Origin: Gentiana macrophylla | Taxonomy: Eukaryota > Streptophyta > Magnoliopsida > Gentianales > Gentianaceae | Assembly: GCA_026214975.1 (NCBI GenBank) | Contig: CM047815.1 | Span: 63,185,852 to 63,249,851, forward strand | Direction of reading: 5' to 3' | DNA length: 64,000 bases | Shown: positions 12,001 to 24,238 of the stretch, one piece after another | Layout of the letters: each line of letters starts with the position of its first letter | Numbering within the stretch: position 1 is the stretch's first letter | Program-made: the position numbers and the translations under genes | Notes under the pieces: model-generated | Told to the model about the DNA's origin: nothing | The model's input: the letters and a program-made list of their open reading frames with translations, nothing else | Database searches by the model: none

Positions 12001-13063
12001 ACAACGTCTTTGACATTTACTCGATATTGTTCCTTTACTTGAGAGCCGTTTCAGAGCTAAGTCTTTTCTTAAATTCTCATTTATTTGTGTCATTGAGGAC
12101 AATGCCATGTTTAAGTGGGGGGTAGGAGACTTAGCTATGTTGTTATGATTAAAATTTGATGAAACGGTAGAAAAATTGAAAAATTGAAAATTTGAATACA
12201 TACCATATTATTTATCTCGTACCCTTAGAATTGTGAGTTCCTAGCTAAGAATTGATAGGAAATAAACCAAGTTTCATGAGTACGTGATCATTTTATACTT
12301 ATGTTAAGTAAATTTAAGGATATTCATGCCCGTTTTTGCGAGTAGTTATTTATTATTCAATTACTCAATCTGTGAATCGAGTATACCGCGCAAATCATAA
12401 TAACTGAAGAAATTATGTGTACATTGCATAGATGATTGGTTATGTAAACTTAGTGTCAATATCTATCTGTTTGATGCATTCTTATATTTTAGCCATTAAA
12501 TCGGAGTAATAAGCTTGAGGCGCACTGTGTTTGACAATTCGTTAAAACACTTGGGCTTGTAATAACATTACCAAAGTAGCCCGCCGCTTGTGGTAATATT
12601 CGATGCTATACATGATCTAAGATAGGGGATACTCTAAAAGTTTTCTTCCTTGAGATTAGTAGTATTTGAAAAATATGAAAAGAATTGAAGAAATTCAACT
12701 TTTAAGAGGCTTTGAGTAGTACTCGGTCTCCAAGTCCAAAATCCCTATAGATACGCTCTTGCTTATTGCTCTAGTGCTCTAACCATTATGCGAGGCATAA
12801 GAAGTATGAATCTTGAGGTTGGTAGGTTGAGATTGCGAAGTTAGCATAAACTCTAATCTTGCCACGGATATATAAAACTAAATGCACATGCACACATCAC
12901 TTCGATTCATAGTCGGTAGTGAATAATGGATATCTTATGAGCATGACTAGTATGAGTTGACTTGAGTTTCTTGTGTAAGTATGATTTGACCATAGAAAAT
13001 GTTGTCTTGGGAATGACTTATTGATGCTTTGTTGGGACGATCAAAGTCTAAGTGGGGAGTAGT
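9096..13063 (+). other. Internal region of the LARD-like element, non-coding
   Basis: About 4 kb between the primer site and the 3' LTR. I see no capsid, protease, reverse transcriptase or integrase motif in any frame. A G-rich motif at about 12,105-12,124 and another just before 13,064 resemble polypurine tracts. It probably contains packaging signals; none can be defined from one copy. Confidence 0.6.
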
Positions 13064-14814
13064 TGATGACGGTCAAATTATACCCGTAAAAGTCATCAAC
13101 GTTGACCTTAAATCGAGATTAATAATATATATTTCATATTAAATCACATGTTTATATTTATTATTTAATGTTAAGTGATTATTAATATGATATTTGGTAT
13201 TTAGCCGTTTTCATTATTAAAAGCCGATTTATTGAGCGATAAATGCTGATTTTGTAGATCACGACAAATCAAGAGGATAAATGTCATTCAATCAGTAAAT
13301 CTCAAGATAATAGAGGAAGAAAATCGGAGCATTAAATGAAAGATTAATCGATCAACACGAGCGTGCGAGTGGGAACAAGATAGACAAGAGAAACGTTTAG
13401 CGCGTGCGAGAAGAAGGCTCGGTCGACCGAGCCTATCCATTCGGTCGACCGAGTATGTCGGCTCGGTCACTTTTCGGATTTTTTCGTATTTATCTTCTAG
13501 ATCCTTCATAAGTCGGCAGAAACCCTTATATAAGCGGCGAACTTTACGAGAAATTGTAAAACACACCAACACAACCCTTCATCCCTTCATTCTTTCTTCA
13601 ATCTTACAATTCATAATACAACTTGATACAATGTAGAATAATTTGAGAATTTCCGGCAATTTAAGAATTTTGCAATATGTAAGCCTTTATTTTCTTTCTT
13701 TCTTTTAAGTAATTAATCCCTCCCAATTATGCTTTATCGTTTGAATTAGTTATTCATAGCTAGATGATGTAGATCTAGGCTATGACGTTAGGGATGTGGC
13801 GACTCCTTGTCTATGGGGATCCCATAACCTACGTCATACACTTAGTATTCATTCATGAATCTGTATTGTTTAATTAATGCGTATCTGTGTTAGTTTATAT
13901 GAATGCTTTACAATTCTTGTTTAATCATTACGTATGATGAAACGCTTTGAGAGATATGTTCGGGGATGTAATCTGGGGAAAAGACCATTCGATCGACCGA
14001 GCCCTGTTTTCATCCGTTAAATAGCCACGTCTTTATGGTTAGGTTAACTTAATAGAATTTATTATCTCGGTAGGTATGGCTATGGCTACGTTACTCGCTT
14101 AGTTTAATTAAAACGTGTAAAAGGAAATACCAATATAAAACTCTTAGGTAGGCTTATGAATTGATCTTGGACGTTCGGCGTTATCTAGGTAGGTTTATAT
14201 TCGGGAATTGCATGCACACTTATACGTGCGTCGTAGATTAGCATGAGACTATAACTTGGTAATTGCTAGTTGGACGAGAGCTTGAGTGATCGTTTAGGAA
14301 ATGCGCCTAACCATAGGAATGTTGCCTGAAGACGAGGTGTACGGTCAATATCGGCATCCTTAGAAATTAAGTAGCGTGTGAGTTATATGAGATGGAGGCA
14401 CTAAAAGGCGAAGTCACGTAACAATATCACAGTTGATTTAGTGACTTACCGGTGCTAAGTCAAGTTAAAGAGGATGACTCCCGTAGCCAATCTAAGATAG
14501 ATACAAATGGATTGACAGTTAATAAGTTCAGTTTATTATATAAATTATCTAGGTCCAAACGATAAAGACTATAATTGGGGAGGTTAATTACATTGTGTCG
14601 AGTCGTGTCTTTACCTTCCTTGTCTTATGTTGGTCGTAGACCGCCTCTATGTCCTTGACATGTTTAATTAGTTGTTTGTATATAAGATGATCCACAATTG
14701 GTTCCCTGTGGGATCGACCTTGATTCACTATAGCTATACTACGATGGGTCTAGTCCTCTTGCTAGTACTGGTTTATGGTGGTCAAGTATATTATAACCTG
14801 ATTGACCCCGATCA
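13064..14814 (+). repeat. 3' LTR of the LARD-like element
   Basis: 1,751 bp, TGATGACGG... to ...CCCCGATCA, followed by the target duplication ATATC at 14815-14819. It has its own TATA box (13527-13533) and the palindromes described for the 5' LTR. The third palindrome is mutated here (TCGATCGACCGA near 13,989). Confidence 0.9.
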
Positions 14815-14819
14815 ATATC

Positions 14820-16830
14820 TCGGTTGATGTTAGCTATGCTCTACCCAAGGGCATTCCACAAAATTCTACCCCACATTTCAGGTACAACCACTCAACCCTA
14901 CTGCATCTCGGCCCCTCGCCCCCAGGCCTATGCAGCCACACCGACTCCTGCTCATTCCTCCCATTGGCGTTTGGATAGTGATGCCACGCACCATGTTACT
15001 ATTGATCTTAAAAACCTCTTCATTCACACACCATACCTGGGCACTGACGACATCATGGTTGGTGACGATTCTGCTTTAAATATCACCCACACTGGTTCCA
15101 CCTCTCTCCATCTTTCCTTATCTAAATCTTTCCAGTTGCATGATGTTTTGTGTGTTCCTGACAAGTCTCGTAATTTATTATCTATTTCTCAATTGTGTCA
15201 AACTAATAATATATCTGTTGAGTTCTTACCTACTGAATTTCTTGTGAAGGATCTCCAGACGCAACATATCCTCATCCGTGGTCTAGTTAAAAATGGTCTC
15301 TATGAATGGCCAAATCAACCCATGCTCACATTTGCCATGAATAAAGCCTCATCTGATGTGTGGCACCACCGTATGGGTCATCATGTTGATCCTGTTTTAA
15401 ATATTGTTCCTACCTATGGTTGAACAAGTAGTTTCAACAGTAGACCCAGCATTTAGAGATGGATACCACCCTACAAGTACTTATATTTTACCACATACAA
15501 TTTCTTCTAAGTTACATTGTTCTGCTTGTCTTGAAAATAAGAGCCATAAACTTGTTTTTGGCCATTCTAGTTTACAGTCCACCCGACCCCCTGAGATTCT
15601 ATTTTCTGATATTTGGACATCTCCTGTATTATCTAGTGATGGTTTTAAATATTATGTTATTTTTGTTGATCACTTTACTCGTTATGTGTGGTTGTATCCT
15701 ATTACTCGTAAATCTTATTTGGCCTCTACTTTCATTCGTTTTAAGTCTATTGTTGAAAATTTGTTTTCTGCCCCACTAAAATCTTGTACTCTAATAATGG
15801 TGGAGAATTCATTTCCCTCCATGACTTTATGGCCACAAATGGCATCTCGTTCTTTACTACCCCTGCTCAGACACCTAAACATAATGGCCTCCCTGAACGC
15901 CGTCACCTTCATATTGTTGAAACTGGACTAGCCCTTCTCTCTCTCATGCATCTCTACCTCCTACCTTCTGGCCCTATGCCTTTGTCACTGCAGTTTATCT
16001 CATCAACTGCATGCATACAGCGTACCCTTAGCATGAAGTCTCCCTATGAATGCATATTTGACTCTTCCCTTAATTATCAAAATCTACATGTCTTTGGTTG
16101 TCTCTTTTACCATTGTTGCGTCCATATACTAATCATAAACTCCAACCACGATCTAAACCATGTGTCTTCCTGGGATATGCACTTAACCAACATGCCTACT
16201 ACTGTTTCTGATCCCTCTGGTTCCCGTATCTACGTCTCCCACCATGTCAAATTTTTTGAAACCACTTTGCCCTTTTGCTCCCCTTCACATACTTCTGATC
16301 CTCCTCCCTAACTATCTCTAAATGTATTCCCACTCCTCCCTCGTCCCTCCCACTAGCTCCGCCACCCCTCCCAGTTCCCTAAACCCCTCGGCCCCATATT
16401 CTCCCTATCCCTCCCCACCTGCCTCCCCCTCCTCACCCTCCCCCCACCTCCACTCTTCCTATTCGCACTCATGCCCAAGATAACATCCACAAACTTATCC
16501 AGAAATTCAACCTCGCTGCTCAACATTCCTCTCCATCTGACACTGAACCTCCCACCATCACCCAAGCCCTTAAACATCCAAAATAGAGAAATGCTATGCA
16601 AGTTGAGTATGACACTTTAATGCGCAATAATACCTGGGAATTGGTTCCTTCTGATCTTACTTATAATATTATTGGTTCAAAATGGATTATTCATTTAAAA
16701 TACAATGTTGATGGTTCGATTGATCGCCATAAGGCTAGGCTCGTTGCTAAGGGTTTCACTCAACGTCCAGGCAATGATTATTGCGAGACATTTAGTCCGG
16801 TGGTCAAGCCCACCACAGTTCATGTTGTTC
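14820..16830 (+). pseudogene. Copia-1 pol remnant (protease, integrase, start of RT)
   Basis: Continuation of copia-1 after the inserted LTR element. In order: a protease with the active site altered (about 14,974, DSDATHH where DSGATHH is usual); the integrase zinc region (WHHRMGHH near 15,360 and HCSACLENKSH near 15,510); the integrase core (LFSDIWTSP, then VDHFTRYVWLYP); a frameshift near 15,785; then NNGGEF and PKHNGLPERRH. The first palm/finger part of reverse transcriptase follows (GSKWIIHLKYNVDGSIDRHKARLVAKGF, 16,676-16,755). Homology stops near 16,830, before the YVDD box, and no RNase H or 3' LTR follows, so the element is 3'-truncated. Confidence 0.88.
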
Positions 16831-17119
16831 TTATATTAAAATCCTCTAACAATTATTTAAACTTGGCCATTGGTTGAATCATTGATCAGCCTTATGTAAT
16901 TAATCCTTATCCTCAATTATATTGTTAAATTTATCTAGATAAAGAACTAATAGTAATTGTACTATTTCAACTTTGTCTTGATTTTGCTCGGCTGAAATGT
17001 TCTACTAAACTCAGCTCTACTGACTTGTGTATTCTGCTTCATTTAGCTCGGTTGACTTGAGTGTTCTACTAACTATTTCTGATTCAACTCTGCTTAGTTG
17101 TCTTGATTTTTCATCTAAT
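16831..17119. other. Unassigned DNA between copia-1 and copia-2
   Basis: About 290 bp of AT-rich sequence with repeated CTCGGCTGA/CTCGGTTGACTTG-like words. It was contiguous with the sequence after 24,238 before copia-2 inserted. No gene is seen. Confidence 0.4.
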
Positions 17120-17124
17120 CTTTA

Positions 17125-17438
17125 TGTTAAAGTATACAGGCTGAAGAGAATGTTGAGTGCGATCACTTTGTTGTGATATAAGGGCAAAGACATGTTGAAC
17201 TCTCGACGGGATGAGGACAACGACTTTTCTTGATCAATTCAGTATGATGTAATCCAGAAAACGGTTATTCAGTTGTAGTATGTAGTAACCGTTTGTAACT
17301 AACTTATAACTGATTATGAGGTGTATGAAGTTATAAATACCCTATGATCAGCTACATTGTAAACTTAACTTGTAACTTTACTTCATCAATAATAATTGCG
17401 CATTTTATTTTGTGTTTGTAATTCTACAAACTTCATCA
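17125..17438 (+). repeat. Copia-2 5' LTR
   Basis: 314 bp, starts TGTTAAAGTATACAGG and ends TTCATCA. Its TATA box (TATAAATA) is at 17332-17339. It is followed immediately by the primer-binding site. Confidence 0.92.
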
Positions 17439-17450
17439 TGGTATCAGAGC
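17439..17450 (+). promoter_or_regulatory. Copia-2 primer-binding site
   Basis: TGGTATCAGAGC is a perfect match to the initiator tRNA-Met primer site of plant copia elements and directly abuts the LTR. Confidence 0.92.
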
Positions 17451-17647
17451 AGAAATTTGAGAATTTCTGAATGCTTTCATGCGTTTTCTTTCCAATCTTC
17501 GAAGAATCTTATGAGTGTTCTTCATTTTTTCTGAGATTTCAGTTTCTTGAGAGTAAACTGTCATCCTTTCCATGTTCTTGATCAGTTCTTGATCATTCTT
17601 TCACTTTCATTATTGATTTTTGATTAATTCTGGAGCTCTTGATAGCC

Positions 17648-18340
17648 ATGGCAGCTAAGATACAAGAAATAAGTCCCTTCAGTCCATTCTATATTCATTC
17701 TAATGAGAATCCTTCTCTGGTTCTTGTTCAGCCATTGATGAATGACAACAACTACAATCCATGGAAAATGTCTATGGAGAGGGTGTTAATTACAAAGAAT
17801 AAAATTGTCTTCATAGACGGCACAATCAAAAGGTCAGAAGCAGATTCAGCAGACTTCCATGCATGGAGGCAATGTGATACAATGGTGAGATCATAGATCT
17901 TGAATTCTGTAGAGAATACCATTGCTCAAAGTTTGATGTACTTCAAGGATGCATATGCAGTCTGGAAGAATCTAGCAGCAAGATTTTCAAATGTTGATGC
18001 ATTAAGAATTTCAGATCTTCTTGAAGAAATGCATCTGCTGAAGCAAGGCACAGATTCTGTCAACCAATATTTCACAAAGTTAATGATTTTCTATGAAGAA
18101 ATCAAGACCATTAAGCATGTAACAGTATATTCTTGTGATCCTCAATGTCACTGCAATGTAATCAGCAATCTGATGGATCATATGGAGGCTGAACATGTCA
18201 TGAAATTCCTTAAAGGTTTGAGGGACGAATTTGAGCCAATGGTCTCACATGCAACGTTGATGGTGTCTTTTCTAGAAATTCATGATGACATTGCAATGGC
18301 AATCAAATTTGAAAGATATTGTCACACACTACAAATCTGA
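17648..18340 (+). pseudogene. Copia-2 gag, truncated
   Basis: Capsid-type gag from the ATG at 17648. Diagnostic segments are [16 protein letters not shown] (about 17,740-17,790), then [24 protein letters not shown] and [15 protein letters not shown] further on, as in the UBN2/Retrotran_gag families. A stop at 17,894-17,896 interrupts the frame. The C-terminal zinc knuckle, present in the sister element (46,030-46,275, minus strand), is missing and is replaced by a scrambled tract. Confidence 0.88.
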
Positions 18341-18560
18341 TTTGTAGCAGATTTAGGCAATCACATGTGACAATATCAGAATTGCAATCAAATTCATGAT
18401 GACAATATCCATTCATGAACACTACTCACCTGGTTGCCTAAATCCATGTGATTGCATTCATAGATATCAGAATTGCAATCACATGAATGGATTTAGGCAT
18501 GATATTCATGAATGGATTTAGGCATGTGATATTGTCACACACTACTCACCTGCTACAGGA
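18338..18560. repeat. Scrambled short-repeat tract in copia-2 gag
   Basis: The words CAGAATTGCAATCA, ATGAATGGATTTAGGCAT, GATATTGTCACACACTAC and CACTACTCACCTG recur here in direct and partly inverted order. The tract joins the gag segment (ending near MAIKFERY) to the protease linker (HYSPATGT), and replaces the zinc-knuckle region found in the sister copy. Confidence 0.75.
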
Positions 18561-19611
18561 ACATGTGATCTAAATTTAGTAAGATCAATACAATGGATCT
18601 TGGACTCTGGTGCCACAGATCACATTGTAGGATCATTAGATCTATTGAGCAATCCCAAACCTTCATCTGGTATAAAAATGAGGGTGCCTAATGGAAATAA
18701 TGTCTATGTCACTCATATAGGACAAGTAAGGGTAAACCCTCAATTGGTCCTACATGATGTGTTTTGCATTCCTGGTTTTAAGTATAACCGTTTATCATTA
18801 CCTTCTTTTATTAATCATACAAAAGGTGCAGCAGTTTTTTTCTGCTAACAACTGTGTTTTGCAGGATAAGAACAAGAAAGTGATTGGTTCAGCTAAGTTA
18901 CACAGAGGACTCTATGTCATGGATCAACCAATAAGACTTTCTATTTCCAATGCTGTAGAAAATCACACTTTATCTGATAGATTAGATGATACTCTTTTAT
19001 GGCATTACAGACTACGACACTTACCACATAAAAGACTGCAAGTCATTAGTTCACAGTCTGCTGATGTCAAATTTTGTAATCATGATCTTTGTTATGTCTG
19101 CCCTATAGCTAAAATGAAGAAAAATCCTTTTCCTTTAAGTACTACTTCTGTAAATGATGTTTTTGACCTTGTTCATATAGACATTTGAGAGCCCTTGAGA
19201 CAGCATACTATCTATGGACAACAATATTTTCTTTCTGTTGTAGATGATTTTTCTGAATTTACTTGGGTTTTTTCTTATGAGGCACAAATCTGAAACCTCT
19301 GACCTTGTTAAATCTTTTGTTAAATTTATTTCTACTCAGTTTCACAAAATTATTAAAGTAATTAGATCTGACAATGGTGCAGAATTTCAACTCACTGACT
19401 TTTATGCTCAGCGTGGTATCATACATCAGACATCATGTGTAAGTACACCTGAGCAAAATGGTATTGTTGAAAGGAAACATCAGCATCTATTGAATGTGAA
19501 AAGAGGTTTGAGGTTCCAGAGTAATCTACCTATTGAATATTGGGGTTTCTGTCTTTTACATGCTGTAAAGTTGATTAATGCTACACCTACACCACTGCTG
19601 AAGGAAAGCAC

Positions 19612-20969
19612 TAGTTGAAATAGTGTCCTAAACCCAATCGCGTTAGACCGGATCTGACCGGGTCGGATCATTTATACTATTTCTTTATAATTATACATAT
19701 ATAATAAATGGCTTTTCTGTTGTCATATATTTGTTCTTTTAAAGAACCAATTATGAATTGTTATATGATAGCAACCTTAGTATTAAATTATGATAGAGAA
19801 ACCATGATAGGCGATTATGGTTGATGGGATCTCTAATCACTTTAATAAGTTTGGTACTTAAATGTCTCTAGGCTTATGTACTATTAAACAGGGCATTGAT
19901 AGTATAAACAGGCTAGCACGTATTAGATGTCTTCTGTCTTTAAGGGCAGGGATAGATCTCGTCTATCAAAGTGTAGAGACACTTGGACTGTACGTGGACT
20001 TGTATTAGAGAATGCGTACGTTGGACTAACCCACTTACACTGTTAAGTGTCACACTATGTGGTGGTTGTGTAATTATCATAAGACCGGAGACTTCATGGC
20101 ATCATGGTGTGGATTGTCACGCTTTGAAACTATTGAGGTTTCCCCTAACCATGGGGCGATCATGCGGTAGTGATTGGGTGTGATACTGAAGCATGCGAGT
20201 ATACATGTTGTTGGTCCGGAAATCACGTACCCTATTAGTATGGGTGAATATCCGAAAGGGCCTTCTTATAAGGAATGTCTTACTCTCGTGAATCTTTGCA
20301 AAGTGGAAGTAAATGAGTTACTTTGAGAGAATAGGATATCCAGATTATAAGATATGGTCGTTGATGCTTGACACTCGACGTACGACCATATGAATATTAT
20401 TACAGTGATAGGATTCTATTTACATGGTAACTGTTTCACATGAAATGTAGTAGTCATTGCATTTGACTCTTGCGATGATTGGGGGTCACGGTGTGTTGCT
20501 AGACGCTATTCCTTGATCGTTAGGTATGAAGGGCATTTTCATAATTTGCACTTTGTGCCTACGGCCAACATATTCGGAAGCCTATCGGGTCACACACATA
20601 AGAACATATAGCCGGATGAAAATGCGGTTATAGCAATAACCAAATAAGGAAAGTTTTATCTCGACTATAAAGGGTTATTGTGGTAAATTAATATGGTGGT
20701 ATATATTTATTTATTATGAATAAATTAAATTCAAGATATTAATTATATTGATTAATTAAATATACATAGTTAATGTATAAGTCGAAATTAATTGTGTATA
20801 TTGATACACATATATTTTGTAAATTAATTAATCATAGCATTATATTAATTAAAATATTCCGGATGTCAATTTATTGGCTAAACGTGGCGCAATTTTGGAG
20901 TGTATAAGATACACTTGAATTGTGTAATTTAATTAATGGTATTACCATATATTAATATATATGATATTA

Positions 20970-21040
<71 letters not shown>

Positions 21041-21754
21041 ATGTCACATGCATGCATGACATGCATATGAGATATGCATGTGCATAATTGTGATAAATGT
21101 ATATTTATATAAGTATATTTATATATAGATTTATATTTGTAATATATGTGTGATATATACACATGTGTAAATTAATTTATGGTAATAAGATAAAGATAGT
21201 CAATATTAGATATTGACAATATCTTGGAAATATTTAATATAAGATATTAAATTAAATGAGATAAATCAATCAAATATATTTTCCTAATTTTATTAGGAAA
21301 TATTTTCTTTCTCATCAATCTACACAGAAGCTTTTCCCAATTAGATTGAGAGATATAGGGGCGCAGGTCACCCTATATAAAGGGAGGCTTGGCTATCTTT
21401 TTTGTACATCACAATTCCAAGAGACTAATAGTTTCTTGTGAAAAATAGAGAGCTTCTTAGAGAGAGATTTGAGAGAGAGAGAGAGAGAAAGTCGGTCTAC
21501 CAACCGAGTTTTTCTGGGAGCAATCCAATGTGGGATTCCAGCGGGTTGTTCGTGTGGACTAGCGGTAGAGGCCGAACGCTTGGGCGGCTCCGTGCACCAC
21601 TACTCTCCTTAGACGGTCAAAGCGTCGATCTTTTAGATCAAGCAAAGTATTCACCATCTACTACTTATTTGTTTATTGCTTAAACGAAGTCGATCCTGGT
21701 TAAAAGAAAATAAAGTTTTAAATTCCGCTGCGTTCCAACATAGATTTCCTAACA
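19612..21754 (+). mobile_element. Solo LTR inserted in copia-2 integrase
   Basis: A 2,143-bp insertion with 5-bp duplication AGCAC (19607-19611 and 21755-21759). Its ends approximate TGTTG...TAACA; the left now reads TAGTTGAAAT. A TATA box at 21374-21381 and AATAAA at 21709-21714 give + orientation. It lacks gag, pol, a primer site and a second LTR. Inference: a solo LTR left by LTR-LTR recombination of a larger element, family not identified. The alternative duplication GCACT one base on is equally compatible. Confidence 0.78.
20975..21038. repeat. (TA)n microsatellite
   Basis: An uninterrupted run of about 30 TA units inside the solo LTR. Confidence 0.9.
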
Positions 21755-23907
21755 AGCACTCCACATGAAGTGCTTTATGGAACTAAACCAGACTATTTTG
21801 TGTTTAAATTTTTGGTTGCTTGGTCTTTTCTTGTACACTTCAGCAGCATAGAACAAAATTTGACTCAAGATGTAGGACTTGTGTCTATCTTGGGAATTCA
21901 AATACATCTAAGGGTGCTATTCTCTTAGATATTACCAACAAAGATATCTTTTTTGCAAGAAATACTCAATTTCATTAGACTTATTTTCCTTTATTTCAAC
22001 AGGTATTAGGCAAGGCTAGATATCTTGCTGACATCCCCATTTCTTTACCAGTAATGGACACTTTTGATGATTGTTGAATGAATCAGCAGACCAACCAAAT
22101 ATAGGGTTAGCTGCAGCTGAGGCATCTAATGAAGAGCATGCACCAGTAAATCAGGAACCTGAACCTAAACAACCTAGAAGATCCACCAGAAAAAGAAAAT
22201 CACCAACCTTTTATCAAGGGGTGCTCACAATGTTCAGTAGACTTCACACCTGCTGAGTGCAGTCATGAGTCTGGACAATCTCTCAGCAGACTATGCCAGG
22301 TTCATTAATGCCATTGATGATGTTAAAGATCCTAAGACTTATAATGAAGCCATCAAGCATGATGAATGGAAGCAAGCAATGCAACAAGAAATTGAAGCTC
22401 TACAAAAGACTCATACATAGGAAATAGTTGATCTGCCCCTTGGCAAGAAACCCATTGGGTGCAAATGGGTTTACAGAATCAAACACAATCCTAATGGTTC
22501 AGTAGAAAGATACAAAGCTAGACTAGTAGAAAAAGGCTACACTCAAACATATGAGATTGATTATCAAGAAACTTTTTCCTCTGTTGTCAAAATCACAACA
22601 GTTAGAACATTACTTGCAGCAGCAGAAGCCAACAATTGGCACCTACATCAAATGGATGTCAACACTGCCTTTCTGCATGGAGATTTACATGAAGAAGTAT
22701 ACATGCAGTTACCCCCAGGTTGTGCAGCAACCAAACCAAATCAAGTTTGCAGACTTACCAAGTCATTATATGGCCTCAAACAAGCCAGCAGACAATGGAA
22801 CTGTAGGCTGACTGAATCTTTGGAAGCTCAAGGATTCATTCAATCCAAAAATGATCACAGCCTCTTCTCAAAATGATCAGGACAATCTTTATTGCCTTAT
22901 TAGTATATGTGGATGACATCATAGCTGCTAGCTCTAGTGAAGAGTTAATTCAGCAAGTCAAGGATGCTCCACATCAGCAGTTTACCATCAAAGATCTTGG
23001 AAAATTGAGATATTTCCTAGGCATTAAGGCTGCTAGATGTCCAAAAGGTATATCCATTTCACAAAGGAAATAAACCCTTAACCTCCTAGAAGAGTATGAA
23101 TTTTTGGGAGCCAAACCTGCTAAAACACTTATGGAGTCCAAGCAGACTTTACAACATGGTGATTCACCACTTCTAGAAGACAGCATTGCATACAGATCAC
23201 TAGTGGACAAATTGATTGCCTTAATTTTACCAGACCAGATATTGTTTTTGCAGTACAACAACTAAGTCAATTTCTGGACACCTCTACTGAAAATCATATG
23301 AAAGCAACTAACAGACTTCTGAGGTATTTGAAGACTAACCCTAGTCAAGGCATCCTATTCTCAGCAGACAACAACCTTGTACTCAAAGGTTTTACAGACA
23401 GTGATTGGGCTGGTTGTCCTGAAACAAGAAGATCAATATCAGGTTATGTGATGTTTATAGGAGATGCTCCAATCTCTGAGAAGGCCAAGAAACAAACAAC
23501 TATAGCTAGAAGCTCATCTGAGGCTGAATACAGGGTTATGGAAAATGCAGTTTGTGAAATTCAATGGCTGACTTACATACTCCAAGATTTGCAGGTTCCA
23601 GTTCAGTTGCCTGCTGTCTTATTTTGTGACAATGTCAGTTCAATGCATATTGCTCACAATCTAGTTTTTCATGAAAGAACAAAACATATTGAAATTGACT
23701 GTCATGTTGTGAGAAACAAAGTCAAATCAGGACTTGTAAAATTTCTTCCAATCAACAAAAAGGAACAAGTAACTGACATTCTTACTAAGGCCTTGGATGC
23801 ACCTATTTTCTCCCATCTACTAGACAAGTTGAGAATTTCAAAGATCTTACAGAGTTCAAGTAGTTGAAGGAAATGTTGAGTGCAAGCTGTTCATGTACCA
23901 CTCTCAG

Positions 23908-23917
23908 CTTGAGGGGG
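23908..23917 (+). promoter_or_regulatory. Copia-2 polypurine tract
   Basis: The purine-rich stretch GCTTGAGGGGG ends directly before the 3' LTR at 23918, the expected position of the plus-strand primer. Confidence 0.75.
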
Positions 23918-24233
23918 TGTTACAGTATACAGGCTAAAGGGAATCTTGAGTGCGATCACTCTGGCGGACAAGTATAAGAGCGATGCTTTCTTGAACTCAG
24001 ACAGGATGATGAGGACAAAGACTGTTGATCAATTCAGTATGATGTAATCTAGAAAACGGTTATTCAGTTGTAGTATGTAGTAACCGTTTGTAACTAACTT
24101 CTAACGATTCATGATGTGTATGAAGTTATAAATACCCCATTATCAGCTACATTGTAAACTTAACTTGTAACTTTACTTCATCAATAATAATTCCGCATTT
24201 TATTTTGTGTTTGTAATTCTACAAATTTCATCA
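23918..24233 (+). repeat. Copia-2 3' LTR
   Basis: 316 bp, starts TGTTACAGTATACAGG and ends TTCATCA, then target duplication CTTTA. It differs from the 5' LTR by scattered substitutions, and the segment after the start (about 23,950-24,010) diverges most. Confidence 0.9.
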
Positions 24234-24238
24234 CTTTA

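Larger units (their letters stand above)
7328..14814 (+). mobile_element. Non-coding LTR retrotransposon (LARD-like), inserted in copia-1
   Basis: Seen: two long direct repeats (7328-9071 and 13064-14814) starting TGAT and ending CA, flanked by the 5-bp duplication ATATC (7323-7327 and 14815-14819). A tRNA-Asp-type primer site at 9078 follows the left LTR and a G-rich tract (AAGTGGGGAGTAGT) precedes the right one. The 4-kb interior has no frame longer than about 96 codons and no recognisable gag or pol. It does carry the GAGGACAATGCC...TTTAAGTGGGGGG signature (about 12,093-12,124) found downstream of pol in some plant Ty3/gypsy (Tat/Athila-type) elements. Inference: a large retrotransposon derivative mobilised by an autonomous gypsy relative. 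The LTRs look nearly identical (4 differences in the first 210 bases by eye), so insertion was fairly recent. Confidence 0.88.
18575..23867 (+). pseudogene. Copia-2 pol (protease, integrase, RT, RNase H), interrupted
   Basis: Protease: [12 protein letters not shown] at about 18,597-18,632, with an intact DSGA active site. Integrase: [13 protein letters not shown] (about 19,000) and the cysteine pair in CYVCP give the HHCC region; the core includes RSDNGAEF (about 19,364) and [10 protein letters not shown]. The coding region is cut at 19,612 by the solo LTR and resumes at 21,760 (HEVLYGTKPD). [25 protein letters not shown] (22,458-22,530), [13 protein letters not shown], and YVDD at 22906-22917. 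RNase [19 protein letters not shown] and [10 protein letters not shown] (23,394-23,540). Stops and frameshifts at several points make it non-functional as a polyprotein. Confidence 0.92.
17125..24233 (+). mobile_element. Ty1/copia retrotransposon 'copia-2' (decayed, with nested solo LTR)
   Basis: Seen: LTRs of 314 and 316 bp (17125-17438 and 23918-24233) with TGTTA...ATCA ends, perfect 5-bp duplication CTTTA (17120-17124 and 24234-24238), a perfect tRNA-Met primer site, a polypurine tract, and gag-protease-integrase-RT-RNase H in the copia order. A 2,143-bp solo LTR interrupts the integrase region. Several stops, frameshifts and a scrambled tract inactivate it. The same family is present in antisense at 42,314-47,463. 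Without the solo LTR the element is about 5.0 kb. Confidence 0.93.

Noticed and set aside
20929..21162. Open frame made of alternating Tyr/Ile codons
   Set aside because: Translation of a (TA)n microsatellite; the same applies at 32,194-32,415.
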